DNA from: Flavobacteriales bacterium UBA1494 | Lineage (GTDB): Bacteria; Bacteroidota; Bacteroidia; Flavobacteriales_E; Vicingaceae | Length of the DNA stretch: 40,125 nt | Assembly (NCBI GenBank): GCA_905182175.1 | Contig: CAJJAT010000021.1 | Location: forward strand, 1-40,125 | Reading direction: 5' to 3' | In this document: one piece after another, positions 25,301 to 33,567 of the stretch | Layout: the number at the start of each line of letters is the position of its first letter | Numbering within the stretch: position 1 is the stretch's first letter | Position numbers and translations under genes: made by a program | The notes under the pieces: model-generated | What the model was told of the DNA's origin: nothing | Databases searched by the model: none | The model's input: only the letters and a program-made list of their open reading frames with translations

Positions 25301-27211
25301 AGCTTTTGGAGAATTCCAAGTCAAACAAGCTCTTGACCTTGGCGGGTCAGGAAATACTCCTGCGAGCGTATGATCTACTTCAATAATTCTAGCCGGGTCA
25401 GACCATATCGAAGAATTGGTATCTGTACACCCCGACTTAGTTCTCATGCGAACATACCAATCGAAACTTTGACCTCTATTACTTCCAAAAGCTGCTAATA
25501 TATTGTATCCACTATTCGGATCAACCACATTGTTGAAATTATAAGGAGAGTAGTTCGGAGCATTTCTCTCTTGTTGATAGTTTCTAACGTTTGCATCTAA
25601 TGTTAGCCAAGAATTCGGAAATTGGCCATCAGGCACTCTTGCAGAATATGCCTCGTATTTATCATTTTCTCTTACTGGCGGATTAAACTGTCGTGCAGAA
25701 TCGACTGGCGGAACCCAGTTGAATGTTGTTGTTCCATCTAATCCTACAGAAACTCCTTTCATAATAGGTTGGGTTAATGGCTTGGGATCTTTAACTACCA
25801 ACGTAATGGTTGGATAATTTAATCCCGGAACAGGACAGTGATCATCACTTACCCTCATTACAAAATTATAAATCCCTTCATTTGTCCCGGGGAAACCAGT
25901 GCGGGTTTTGATGTGCTTACAATCAGTTTGCCAAACAAACACAGTTCCAATAACACCCAAGCCTTTCAGCACAGAAATAGGCGGAGTTGCTGTTAGATCA
26001 ACGAATGGGTTTGAATCTTCAAGATATGCACAAGGCTCTACATTTGTGGAATTTACGATACAGGGAGAATTCTTTCCTCTTGATTGTGTAAACAGCAAAC
26101 CATCGGGCACCATGGTTAATATTTGTCGAAAGGGAGGCCGATCGATTCTATCATTATCTATTACTTGAACGGAAATTGAGGCAGTCTGACCAGCAACAAT
26201 AGTTGTAATGGTGTTATTTGTTGGAGTCCCATTTATAAAAACCTCTGGGACTCTGTTCTGCCCCGCCCCGGCGCCCGGTAAATTAGGACAAGTGAATATA
26301 GATATTGGAATTTCTCGGAATACAGTAGCAATTTTTCGAGACTCTCTATATGCGTCCACCCGAACAACCGTGATGTATTTTTCAGTTCCAACACCACTAT
26401 ACACGGCCATTGCTGTAACTCCTGATAAAAGGTTTAACGTAGCAGGAATATTGTTGATGTTAGCATTTCTATCAGGTGTAGGATTACTTGGCGAAAATCC
26501 ATTTTTATACGTTAACGCAACAGGATTAGATTGTGGTGGATTGTAAGGCCTATCCCAAGAATAGACCATAGAATCTAAATTATCGTCAATAGCGGTATGG
26601 TTGAAAGTAAACTCGTACCCTCTACAAATTAAAGTTGTTGGCAACGATTTAAAGAGCGGAGAGGAATCAAAGCAAGGGTCTGCGGGAAGACCATTTGGTC
26701 CAGGATACATTATTGCTCTTAGCAACATTTCTCCATACGTATTAACATTAGCTACACCATTAGGTCTACAACAAGGAGACTCCCAGAAAAATTTCCATCC
26801 TGCACCGGGAGGTGTTCCAGATAAGGTAACAGGAGAGGAATTGTAATAATACGCTTGTACTGTGCCCAGATCCTGATTTGCACAACTCAATGGATCATTT
26901 TCATAAGGAATACAACTTGGAGACGTATCCCCGTTATTTGAATTTTGAAGACGGGTTACATCCGGCCGAATTATAATTGAACTCACAACAGAACCACTAG
27001 CATCCCTTGGCAGAGGCACTCCTTGAATATCTATTGTTTCATTTACAAAGGTCCATTGAAGACCTGTGCAATCTCTGTATAGAGCCATTGAAAATATGTA
27101 TTGCCCATTTGCTAAACACCTCCAGCTTATTTCACCACCTAATACATGAGTAGCATTTGCTGTAGTTGCAAAGCCAATAATCGCAGCTAAAATTAAAAAT
27201 ATCTTTTTCAT
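22301..27211 (-). CDS. Giant secreted protein with fibronectin-like repeats and T9SS type B sorting domain
   Basis: A 1,636-residue exported protein. The signal peptide MKKIFLILAAIIGFATTANA is followed by THVLGGEISWRCL, an N-terminal module common in large Bacteroidota surface proteins. The middle holds many beta-sandwich segments resembling fibronectin type III (AGYRVYANFDDGNGY, KTYKFKVVAFDARG, YYYQVTARSLDPDAP, KFYYRVEAVQG). The last ~90 residues (YVPNAFAPSGINRRFGPKG, FSQFEMSIYNRWGEQIY, KGWDGTVEGEDAAVGSYVYMIRY, RKKGTVTLIR) are the CHU_C/gliding-motility-associated C-terminal domain, read by the type IX secretion system. It probably acts on the cell surface in adhesion or motility; no enzymatic domain was found. 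It is a single-gene unit with its own terminator and a possible promoter at 27265. Confidence 0.93.
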   Translation of the reverse strand: MKKIFLILAAIIGFATTANATHVLGGEISWRCLANGQYIFSMALYRDCTGLQWTFVNETIDIQGVPLPRDASGSVVSSIIIRPDVTRLQNSNNGDTSPSCIPYENDPLSCANQDLGTVQAYYYNSSPVTLSGTPPGAGWKFFWESPCCRPNGVANVNTYGEMLLRAIMYPGPNGLPADPCFDSSPLFKSLPTTLICRGYEFTFNHTAIDDNLDSMVYSWDRPYNPPQSNPVALTYKNGFSPSNPTPDRNANINNIPATLNLLSGVTAMAVYSGVGTEKYITVVRVDAYRESRKIATVFREIPISIFTCPNLPGAGAGQNRVPEVFINGTPTNNTITTIVAGQTASISVQVIDNDRIDRPPFRQILTMVPDGLLFTQSRGKNSPCIVNSTNVEPCAYLEDSNPFVDLTATPPISVLKGLGVIGTVFVWQTDCKHIKTRTGFPGTNEGIYNFVMRVSDDHCPVPGLNYPTITLVVKDPKPLTQPIMKGVSVGLDGTTTFNWVPPVDSARQFNPPVRENDKYEAYSARVPDGQFPNSWLTLDANVRNYQQERNAPNYSPYNFNNVVDPNSGYNILAAFGSNRGQSFDWYVRMRTKSGCTDTNSSIWSDPARIIEVDHTLAGVFPDPPRSRACLTWNSPKAPNSNTYSYFRYESPTHYYIHANDSITNGGSANKKNWYIVGDTNATNYCVGATSCNDYVGFRIEARDTVVTLKEGSSDRAGNLDTLYFSTFSTIDTLLMESLSFIPDPTFDTIEVRADGTVFLRINLKGKLTTGTYNIYRNSLTPANLLTTVNALTDSVVVLSGAQTTVQNIVIEAIDACDISNVTNSAVYNTIVPTGNLIDNCRGEYTLNWLQPGGFPNGVAGYRVYANFDDGNGYKLSATINNRNVTTAVISGISRGKTYKFKVVAFDARGAVNISAVDEYIAPNDLKTSAITPPPTPRCTFVNDNGSVKISWIPAIDMVNNFGFYNIRYKTESAINWTEIPGNLDSTLVITDDNFTVTGINAQIERYDFEVTSLSGCLGKTPAAQMKISSVFLRARPTTGGAARISDLSWDSVAVPDPSVNQFFTVNSADSGATLQPIGFALTPGVFEHTIQFDGCRAAINYRLNHIDTLFKPVGFECEVQSNVASVLHIVVDPPDPENLAMLSFDKTSSRLIAYWIGDAFGADSLKFFSQNGMNSGRPILVPLLDGAVPINEGFGPPYTKAIEIVDVDARDSVGVVGVLAKDICGRVAEVDIFFHKSMNVESEWNICDSTNVVTWTEYVGFNPNFAVEYTVSFSKDDGATWNQIPNSATIDSIFDHSIVDGDINYYYQVTARSLDPDAPAWLQPTSNVDTVFSAYEETPLYNYLTYATVLPSNHVEIEYYRDTITPIKGYTVFRGDNPDEMLPQGYFAADELLGEDRFTFIDETADVNAGELYYQVVSQNDCDIITSQSNFGRTIFLSVQSDDAALTNTLRWNRYLDWDSTVAYYNIYRTTEQIYSTQVYKRLAPNSAFDWNVYVDDISEELTSDGKFYYRVEAVQGALLSSAVNGYPSDLMSQVSNSNVAEALQSPLMYVPNAFAPSGINRRFGPKGQFFDFSQFEMSIYNRWGEQIYITKDINKGWDGTVEGEDAAVGSYVYMIRYVDGDGNEKRKKGTVTLIR

Positions 27212-27264
27212 AAAATCACGTTTAATACACTTCTTTGACGCTCCAAGATGCGCAAGGTTGCCTG

Positions 27265-27272
27265 CAAATTTA
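27265..27272 (-). promoter_or_regulatory. -7 box (TAnnTTTG) of the giant T9SS protein gene
   Basis: Minus-strand TAAATTTG matches the consensus. It overlaps the stop codon of the upstream M16 gene and gives a leader of about 50 nt. A TTG at 27297-27299 is 24 nt upstream. Confidence 0.35.
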
Positions 27273-28544
27273 AAGTTTTCCTACAATTATTTTTTTCAAC
27301 GAATTGTATTTTAAATATTGCTTTGCAACTTCTTTAATTTGTTGTGGCGTGACCTGCTTTATTTTTTGAATTAAATTCTCATAGTATGAGTAATCTAATC
27401 CGTGATTGTTCAGCATTTGGAACCTCTCCATTGCGCTAAAAGCACCATCAAAGCCTTTCATTATATTTCCCAATATGTAATTTTTCACCAACTCCAATTC
27501 ATCAGAACTTACAAGTTCTTGCTGCAATTTATTCATTTCAAATTCAATTTCGTCCAAGGTCTTTTTTGTAAAATCTGACCCAACTTCTGTCGAAATCACA
27601 AAATAGGACAACTCATTTAAATGAATCACTCCACTCCCAATGCCATATGTATACCCTTTATCTTCCCTAATATTACTCATTAGTCTCGATCCAAAATAAC
27701 CACCTAGTATAGTATTCGCAATAAACAACGCGGCAAAGTCTTTGTGCCTTCGATTAATTGTGGTTGACCCTAAGCGGATGGCAGATTGAACTGAATTCCC
27801 CTTTTCAATTACAACCATGTCTTTATCGTTTGCTACAATTTCGGTGTTTGTTTCAAAGCTGTTCGAGTTTCTTACTTTTCCTGAAAAAGTTAACTTCACC
27901 GCTTCGATGACCTTTGAAGAGACCTTTCCCGACAAGTAAATTTGAAAGGTCGAGTTTTTGTACTGTTTCTCGTAAAATTCTACTAGATCTATTCTGTCAA
28001 TTTCTTTGAAATGAGCTTCGGTCAACTTCCAACAATATGAATTATCCTTTCCCAAAAGAATCTCTGTAAACTCATTTCGAGCGACCCATGCTACTTTCCC
28101 TTGGTTCACCGTATTTTTTTGTGAAAAAATGTCGAGGTAATTCTTTATCTCCTCCTTCGGAAAAGTAGCCGTTTGAACTAGTTCATATACGTAGGGCAAT
28201 AATTCGGGAACACTCTTCTCCAAGCAATGCAGGACAATAGAACCTTTGTCGGCAGTGCAGGAAGAGTCTATAAATGCGCCATGCGAATCAAAAAAAGATG
28301 CAATTTCAAATGCAGAGCTATTCGCAGTACCCTCAAGTAAAATGTTGTTTACCATAGAGGCGACCAATGACTTTCCCTGGTATTTAGTGCCTGCATCAAA
28401 TTCTAGCTCAATTTTTGTGACTTTACAATCCTCTTGATTCATAACATGATACACACATCCTGAATTTAGTGTTTCAGAAATTGGTTGTTGCAACCTTATT
28501 TCTCCCAAACTATTCATTTTCGGTCTTACTTTCCTATCCAACAT
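27270..28544 (-). CDS. M16-family peptidase-like protein, inactive partner
   Basis: A 424-residue protein with the M16 (insulinase/pitrilysin) two-domain fold but no HxxEH zinc motif: the matching helix reads SLVASMVNNILLEGT. The R/Y pair of the C-terminal domain is recognisable in FGSRLMSNIREDKGYTYGIGSG, which is typical of the non-catalytic subunit in M16B heterodimers. It lies directly after the active partner, overlapping it by 11 bp, so translational coupling is likely. ATG 28544 (MLDRKVRPKM) is preferred over 28517 because homologues begin with a similar LDR-x-x-x-P segment. No signal peptide is seen, so the pair is probably cytoplasmic. Confidence 0.9.
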   Translation of the reverse strand: MLDRKVRPKMNSLGEIRLQQPISETLNSGCVYHVMNQEDCKVTKIELEFDAGTKYQGKSLVASMVNNILLEGTANSSAFEIASFFDSHGAFIDSSCTADKGSIVLHCLEKSVPELLPYVYELVQTATFPKEEIKNYLDIFSQKNTVNQGKVAWVARNEFTEILLGKDNSYCWKLTEAHFKEIDRIDLVEFYEKQYKNSTFQIYLSGKVSSKVIEAVKLTFSGKVRNSNSFETNTEIVANDKDMVVIEKGNSVQSAIRLGSTTINRRHKDFAALFIANTILGGYFGSRLMSNIREDKGYTYGIGSGVIHLNELSYFVISTEVGSDFTKKTLDEIEFEMNKLQQELVSSDELELVKNYILGNIMKGFDGAFSAMERFQMLNNHGLDYSYYENLIQKIKQVTPQQIKEVAKQYLKYNSLKKIIVGKL

Positions 28545-29781
28545 TCTTTTTCGCTTTATATATTAATTTCGACCGATTCTCTTTTCTCAACAATGCCTTG
28601 GCAACCCTCTGAATGTCAGAAGTCGTCACTTTTTCGTATAATTCAAACTCGTAGTTAAATAATTCAGGCTCTTTTAGCAAAGATGAGATTGCCAATCCCA
28701 TCGCTTTATTTAAAGCCGAAGTTTTACCAAACTCATACGTAGATTCGGCTTTATTTTTAACTTTTTGAAGCTCCTCCTCCGCTATCTTATTTTCAATAAT
28801 GTTGCGTAACTCTTCCTCAATTAACTTTTCTGCATTTTCAAAAGTCACTCCTTCAGAAAGCTTTGCCGAAACAATAAACAACCCTGCCTCTGTATCTCCC
28901 GATATATAGGCATTAATTTCAACAAAGGATTCGGTTCCTTTCAACAATCTTTCGTAAAACCTTGACGAATCTCCACGGGACAAAATATCAGATAGCAGGT
29001 CAACAGCATAATAATCTTCATGAATTCTAGGCGGCATGTGATATGCAAAGTACAACGCATTCAATGGCACGTCTCGCTCAACTTCCAATGTACGTTCTTT
29101 TGTTTGCACAGGCTCCAACGGCAAGTTTCGAACCCTCTTTTTTTGCTCAGGAATATCCCCAAACCACTTCTCGGTTAATCTTATTACCTCCTCAAACTCT
29201 AGATCTCCTGATATGGCCAATGTTGCATTTCCAGGAAAATAGTGCTTGTCAAAAAATGCTTTTACATCCTCCATTGACGCCTCTTCAATGTGCTCAATTT
29301 TCTCGCCGATTGTAGCCCACCTGTAAGGATGAGTCTTGTACGCCAATGGCCTCAGCAATAAATAAACATCTCCGTAAGGTTGATTCAAATACATCTGCTT
29401 AAATTCCTCTATTACAACACTCCGTTGCACCTCTAAACTTTTATCTGAAAACGCCAAACGCAGCATCCGATCCGACTCCAACCAAAAAGCAGTTTCAACA
29501 TTCTCTTTGGGAAGAGTAATGTAGTAATTGGTAATATCAGTGGAAGTAAAGGCATTGTTTTCGCCACCTACCGCTTGCAGGGGGGTATCAAATGAAGGAA
29601 TATTTACTGACCCTCCAAACATTAAGTGTTCAAACAAGTGTGCAAATCCTGTCTTACCAGGCTCTTCATCTTTAGATCCGACATCGTACAAGACATTAAA
29701 TGCAACAATTGGAGTTGTTTTGTCCTTATTAAAAATTAATTGCAAGCCGTTTTTAAGGGTATGCCGTTCAAATTCTACCAT
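28534..29781 (-). CDS. M16-family zinc peptidase, active partner
   Basis: A 415-residue metallopeptidase of the M16B type. The inverted zinc motif HLFEH is at 48-52 (FAHLFEHLMFGGS), with the further Glu ligand in the VVIEEFKQM region. The C-terminal half carries the SRFYERLLKGTESFVEINAYISG segment. M16B pairs degrade peptides inside a clam-shell heterodimer of an active and an inactive subunit; the following gene supplies the inactive one. No signal peptide is present. A promoter of the form TTG-N20-TAATTTCG is seen upstream (29806-29836). The outer-membrane barrel gene is divergent. Confidence 0.93.
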   Translation of the reverse strand: MVEFERHTLKNGLQLIFNKDKTTPIVAFNVLYDVGSKDEEPGKTGFAHLFEHLMFGGSVNIPSFDTPLQAVGGENNAFTSTDITNYYITLPKENVETAFWLESDRMLRLAFSDKSLEVQRSVVIEEFKQMYLNQPYGDVYLLLRPLAYKTHPYRWATIGEKIEHIEEASMEDVKAFFDKHYFPGNATLAISGDLEFEEVIRLTEKWFGDIPEQKKRVRNLPLEPVQTKERTLEVERDVPLNALYFAYHMPPRIHEDYYAVDLLSDILSRGDSSRFYERLLKGTESFVEINAYISGDTEAGLFIVSAKLSEGVTFENAEKLIEEELRNIIENKIAEEELQKVKNKAESTYEFGKTSALNKAMGLAISSLLKEPELFNYEFELYEKVTTSDIQRVAKALLRKENRSKLIYKAKKNVG

Positions 29782-29805
29782 ATATCAAATTCCTAAAATG
29801 ATGCT

Positions 29806-29836
29806 CGAAATTAAGGTTAAATCAAAGGAAGTGCAA
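29806..29836 (-). promoter_or_regulatory. Possible promoter of the M16 pair
   Basis: On the minus strand TTG (29836-29834), 20 nt, then TAATTTCG (29813-29806; 7 of 8 to TAnnTTTG). The leader would be about 20 nt. Confidence 0.35.
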
Positions 29837-29880
29837 CAGTTTATATCAGTCTCAGTAGCATGCTTAAAATTAAATTATTG

Positions 29881-29888
29881 TATATTTG
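29881..29888 (+). promoter_or_regulatory. -7 box (TAnnTTTG) of the DUF6089 gene
   Basis: TATATTTG matches the consensus exactly and ends 5 nt before ATG 29894, again predicting a leaderless transcript. No good -33 TTG is seen. It supports the start at 29894 rather than any upstream codon. Confidence 0.5.
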
Positions 29889-29893
29889 TAACT

Positions 29894-30814
29894 ATGAATA
29901 AAATTATATTCTTTATCGCTTTCTGCAGCTTACTAACGACCAAAATTTCAGCACAATACAGCATTGATTTTGGAGTAAGTGTTGGAGGTTCTAATTACAT
30001 TGGAGAAACTGGTGGAGGTGGAACAGAACCAAAACCTTGGCTTTTAGACATGATTGTGGCCAAATCAAGTTTGAGTGTAGGTGGATTTTATAGAATGAAT
30101 TTTACACAAAGTATTGCAGCAAAGTTTTCTGTAAATTATGTAAGAATAACGGGAGCTGACAGCCTATCAGGTATCGCAACTCAAATTGGACGGAATTTAA
30201 GCTTTCGCACGGATATATATGAAGCTGCTATCCAATTGGAGTATTATTTCTTTAACTTCAGAGATATCAGTAGAGCTTCCAATGCAAGAATAGATTTTGG
30301 AAGCTACTTTTTTGTTGGAGGGGGTGCAGCGCTCTTTAATCCGAAAGCAAGTTACCAAGACGAATGGATAGATCTTAGGCCTCTTCGAACTGAAGGGCAA
30401 GAAAAGGAATACGATTCATACGCCATTGTGGCACCCATAGGCATTGGAGTAAATTTTACGTTCGATAGAAAAATTAAGTTAGGAATAGAATTTGGCTACC
30501 GATTTACCAATACAGACTACTTAGATGATATTAGTGACAGATACGCGGCTCCGGAAGATTTAGGTTTTAACGATGCCAGAACGCAGAATATTGCTAATCG
30601 AAGTGCAGAAGCCTTCGCAAGAGGAGATGCAAGGCTAGAAGGCCTTACATTAAGGAACTTTCAGCCGGGTGCTATACGAGGAAACCCTGAAACTAATGAT
30701 GGTTACCTGTTGGGGCAAATTTCTTTAAGTTACAACATTGCGAGCAAAAACTCTTTCAGCAAGGCAAGATACAATAGCATCATTAATAGAAAAAGAAAGA
30801 GAACTAAATTTTAG
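29894..30814 (+). CDS. DUF6089-type outer membrane beta-barrel protein
   Basis: A 306-residue exported protein with signal peptide MNKIIFFIAFCSLLTTKISAQ. Alternating strands (YSIDFGVSVGGSNYIGE, SVGGFYRMNF, AAIQLEYYFFNF, IDFGSYFFVGGGAALFNP, IKLGIEFGYRFTNTDYLDDIS) fit an 8-stranded outer-membrane barrel, and the pattern matches the Bacteroidota DUF6089 family of unknown function. A loop rich in Asn/Ala/Arg (ARTQNIANRSAEAFARGDAR) precedes the last strand, and the C-terminus is strongly basic (RKRKRTKF). The open frame runs about 360 bp further upstream through the antisense of the M16 gene, but the signal peptide and -7 box fix the start here. Confidence 0.88.
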   Translation: MNKIIFFIAFCSLLTTKISAQYSIDFGVSVGGSNYIGETGGGGTEPKPWLLDMIVAKSSLSVGGFYRMNFTQSIAAKFSVNYVRITGADSLSGIATQIGRNLSFRTDIYEAAIQLEYYFFNFRDISRASNARIDFGSYFFVGGGAALFNPKASYQDEWIDLRPLRTEGQEKEYDSYAIVAPIGIGVNFTFDRKIKLGIEFGYRFTNTDYLDDISDRYAAPEDLGFNDARTQNIANRSAEAFARGDARLEGLTLRNFQPGAIRGNPETNDGYLLGQISLSYNIASKNSFSKARYNSIINRKRKRTKF

Positions 30815-31053
30815 TACTTGGAGGTTTAAGCTTGAGGCTGGAGGTAAAAGTGACTATCCTTATAACTTGAAATTACTTTCGGATAAGTTAGTACCATCAA
30901 TTATTTAATCTTTTTCATGAACCCTTTTCAAATTATTGAGCAAATTAGTCTACATAAATGTCACCCTTCTTTATCAAATTAAAACACACTTTGCAGCTTC
31001 CTTTTTGCAAACATCCGAACTGCGAATGGATTTGAAGTAGTGCTGATTTTACA
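30815..31053. other. Intergenic region with degenerate GAGG-rich repeat
   Basis: 239 bp between the convergent DUF6089 and GT2 genes. Bases 30816-30850 hold a short GGAGG/TTGAGG-rich stretch of three related pieces (TTGGAGG, TTGAGG, TGGAGG), similar in style to low-complexity intergenic repeats of Bacteroidota. No terminator hairpin with a T run was found for either gene. Confidence 0.4.
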
Positions 31054-31803
31054 TTACTTCTTAACGTATTGAATGATCTTTCGCAGAGGCTTAAACAACA
31101 AGGTATATGACTTAGGGGTTAATCCATTCATGATCCATGCTTTTCGGTCTTCTTTATTAGCCTTCACTCTATTCTTTAAGGAGGAATTGCTCATTCCGCC
31201 AACCCGCATGCGCACCAATGGCCTCGAAATATAACAAGTAGAAAGTTTGTTTTTAAACAATAACCGTAGCATTAACTCATAGTCAGACGCTGACTTTAAG
31301 GACAAGTTAAAATTGCCATACTTTTCATAAGCCGTTCGCTTAACAAAAAAGGTAGGATGAGGCGGCATCCAACCATATAAAAACTTTCTGCGACTGTACT
31401 TTCCCGACACCCACTTGCGAATCACTTTATTTGTGTCCTCTGCAGCTACATAATACAAATCGGAATACAAGCTATCCGCCTTTTCTTCTTGCATTTTTTC
31501 TACCACCTCGCCAATCACCTTATCGTCTATGTAAAAATCATCTGCATTCAAAATGGCTATTATGTCCCCTTTACAAAGTTGGATTCCTTTGTTGATTGCA
31601 TCGTACATGCCTTTGTCTTTTTCAGAAAGAATGGTCGAAATGTCCCGCTTGTATTTTCCTATAATTTTCAAGGTGTCGTCAGTAGATTCTCCATCTATGA
31701 TGATGTAATCAATGTCTGGATAACTTTGCCCCAAGACAGACTGAATAGTCCCTTCTATGGTTGCGGCGGAATTATAACATACAGTAATGACGGAAACTTT
31801 CAA
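31054..31803 (-). CDS. Family 2 glycosyltransferase
   Basis: A 249-residue GT-A fold glycosyltransferase of GT2. The N-terminus MKVSVITVCYNSAATIEGTIQSVL and the nucleotide-sugar motif DIDYIIIDGESTDDT are typical, and NADD at about 86-89 is the DxD-type metal site. GWMPPHPTFFVKRTAYEKYG and ASDYELMLRLL form the acceptor/base region. It is similar to WcaA/colanic-acid type enzymes that add one sugar to a lipid-linked repeat unit on the inner face of the membrane. It is the last gene of the polysaccharide cluster, 4 bp after the carbamoyltransferase. The sugar is not predictable. Confidence 0.93.
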   Translation of the reverse strand: MKVSVITVCYNSAATIEGTIQSVLGQSYPDIDYIIIDGESTDDTLKIIGKYKRDISTILSEKDKGMYDAINKGIQLCKGDIIAILNADDFYIDDKVIGEVVEKMQEEKADSLYSDLYYVAAEDTNKVIRKWVSGKYSRRKFLYGWMPPHPTFFVKRTAYEKYGNFNLSLKSASDYELMLRLLFKNKLSTCYISRPLVRMRVGGMSNSSLKNRVKANKEDRKAWIMNGLTPKSYTLLFKPLRKIIQYVKK

Positions 31804-31807
31804 TTAT

Positions 31808-33529
31808 CTAATTTCTTTTAATTACAAAATTTTCCAGTACCAAAACATCCATTTGAGTTCTTAAATAGCAATCTAGTGCTTCAGCAGGCGTATTTACGAT
31901 AGGTTCGTTTTCGTTAAATGAAGTATTCAATAAAATAGGAGTTCCTGATAACTCATGAAACTTTGAAATTAAATCGTGGTACCTATCTCCTTTCGATACG
32001 GTTTGCAACCTTCCGGTTCCATCTACATGAGTTACAGCTGGAATTTCAGAATGTTTTTCTTTTTTTATTGGATAAACCTTTTCCATAAAAGGAACCTTGT
32101 CCGTTTTTTCAAAATACTCAGAAACATACTCTTCAAGAATTGAAGGAGCAAAAGGCCTAAAACTTTCTCTTCTCTTAATTTTGGAATTAAGCAGCTCTTT
32201 TGCATCCGCCCTTCTTGGGTCAACTAAAATAGACCTATGTCCTAACGCTCGAGGACCAAATTCCGCTCTTCCTTGAAACCATCCAACAACTGCTCCATTG
32301 ATTAATTCGGTAGCAACAGTATCTATTAGCTCATTATCAGAGTACTTCGTAAATTCAACATCTCTATCCTTTAAACACGCCTCTATTTCTAAATCATTGG
32401 TCTTGTACCCCGTATATGCATCATAAACTGCTGGAAGTCTATCGTTCTTCTGAATGTGGTTAAATAACCATAAAGCGGACCCCATTGCAGTTCCAGCATC
32501 ATGACCTGCAGAAGGAATATAAACTTCTTCAAACTTCGTATTCTCTAAAATTTTCCCATTCGCAACTGAATTTTGAGCTACTCCTCCAGCAATGCAGACA
32601 CTTTTTAAGCCGGTTCTTTTCTGCAAATGATTTAGTATATGAAAAATCAGCTCTTCTGTCACTCTTTGAACTGAAGTTGCTATATCTTTGTGTTTTTGGG
32701 TCAATTCATCTCCCCCTTTCCTTGCCGGACCTAAAAGCACTTCTAGTTCACTTGAAAATATAGACTCCATACTTGGGTCGCCACCTTCCCAGCTCATACT
32801 CACACCTTCTTTAGCGTGCTTAAAATATTTTGTATCTAACTCAAATAGTCCATTGTCTTTAAATCGAATTACCTTTCGTAATTCTTCTACAAACTTCGGC
32901 TCACCATATGGCGCTAATCCCATCACCTTATACTCATCCCCATAATGAGAAAACCCTAAATATTGAGTTAATGAAGTATAAAAAATACCCGCTGAATGAG
33001 GATAAATTACCGAATCGATCACTTCAATTTGATTCCCTTTCCCTTTTGCGATCATGGTAGAAGTGAAATCTCCAAAACCATCAATAGAAAGAATTGCAGA
33101 TTCATCAAATGGAGAGGCAAAAAATGCACTAGCCAAATGACTTCTATGATGTTCAATATTATGAATTTCAGCTTTAAGTTCAGATTCATTAATTCCAAAA
33201 ACCTCACAAAGTTCCGATTTCACATTACCGACTTTTTTCGTATTCGAGAGTCTATCCTTTAATGCTTTGATGGATACTAAATTCTTTACAGAATGAACTA
33301 TTTTCTTGTGAATATTTGCAGATGGGTTTCTTGAAATGGTAACATGATCTAATTCCCCAATAGAAATCCCTGCTTCTATTATACAAAACTTAATGGCTTC
33401 TGAAGGGAAACCCGCCCAATGTTTTATTCTCCTAATTCGCTCTTCTTCAGTTGCCGCTACAACTATACCATCCTTTAAAATACAAGCTGATGAGTCTCCG
33501 TGGTAAGCATTTATTCCTAGAATGTACAT
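31808..33529 (-). CDS. NodU/CmcH-family O-carbamoyltransferase
   Basis: A 573-residue enzyme that transfers a carbamoyl group from carbamoyl phosphate, through carbamoyl-adenylate, to a hydroxyl. The N-terminal Kae1/YgjD-like domain has NAYHGDSSACI, ATEEERIRRIKHWAGFP, the metal-binding HHRSHLASAFF, and LSIDGFGDFTS. CIAGGVAQNSVANGKI and AGHDAGTAMGSALW follow. The C-terminal carbamoyltransferase domain has QGRAEFGPRALGHRSILVDPR and KRRESFRPFAPSI. Family members modify Nod factors, antibiotics and surface glycans; in this cluster the target is very likely a sugar of the exopolysaccharide or O-antigen. It lies 38 bp after a GT4 and 4 bp before a GT2. Confidence 0.94.
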   Translation of the reverse strand: MYILGINAYHGDSSACILKDGIVVAATEEERIRRIKHWAGFPSEAIKFCIIEAGISIGELDHVTISRNPSANIHKKIVHSVKNLVSIKALKDRLSNTKKVGNVKSELCEVFGINESELKAEIHNIEHHRSHLASAFFASPFDESAILSIDGFGDFTSTMIAKGKGNQIEVIDSVIYPHSAGIFYTSLTQYLGFSHYGDEYKVMGLAPYGEPKFVEELRKVIRFKDNGLFELDTKYFKHAKEGVSMSWEGGDPSMESIFSSELEVLLGPARKGGDELTQKHKDIATSVQRVTEELIFHILNHLQKRTGLKSVCIAGGVAQNSVANGKILENTKFEEVYIPSAGHDAGTAMGSALWLFNHIQKNDRLPAVYDAYTGYKTNDLEIEACLKDRDVEFTKYSDNELIDTVATELINGAVVGWFQGRAEFGPRALGHRSILVDPRRADAKELLNSKIKRRESFRPFAPSILEEYVSEYFEKTDKVPFMEKVYPIKKEKHSEIPAVTHVDGTGRLQTVSKGDRYHDLISKFHELSGTPILLNTSFNENEPIVNTPAEALDCYLRTQMDVLVLENFVIKRN

Positions 33530-33567
33530 TTTTTCTTATTTACTAAATAGTCAGCTAAATTATCATT

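Noticed and set aside
29528-29893. A long N-terminal extension of the DUF6089 protein
   Set aside because: It is antisense to the conserved M16 peptidase, and a signal peptide and exact -7 box place the start at 29894.
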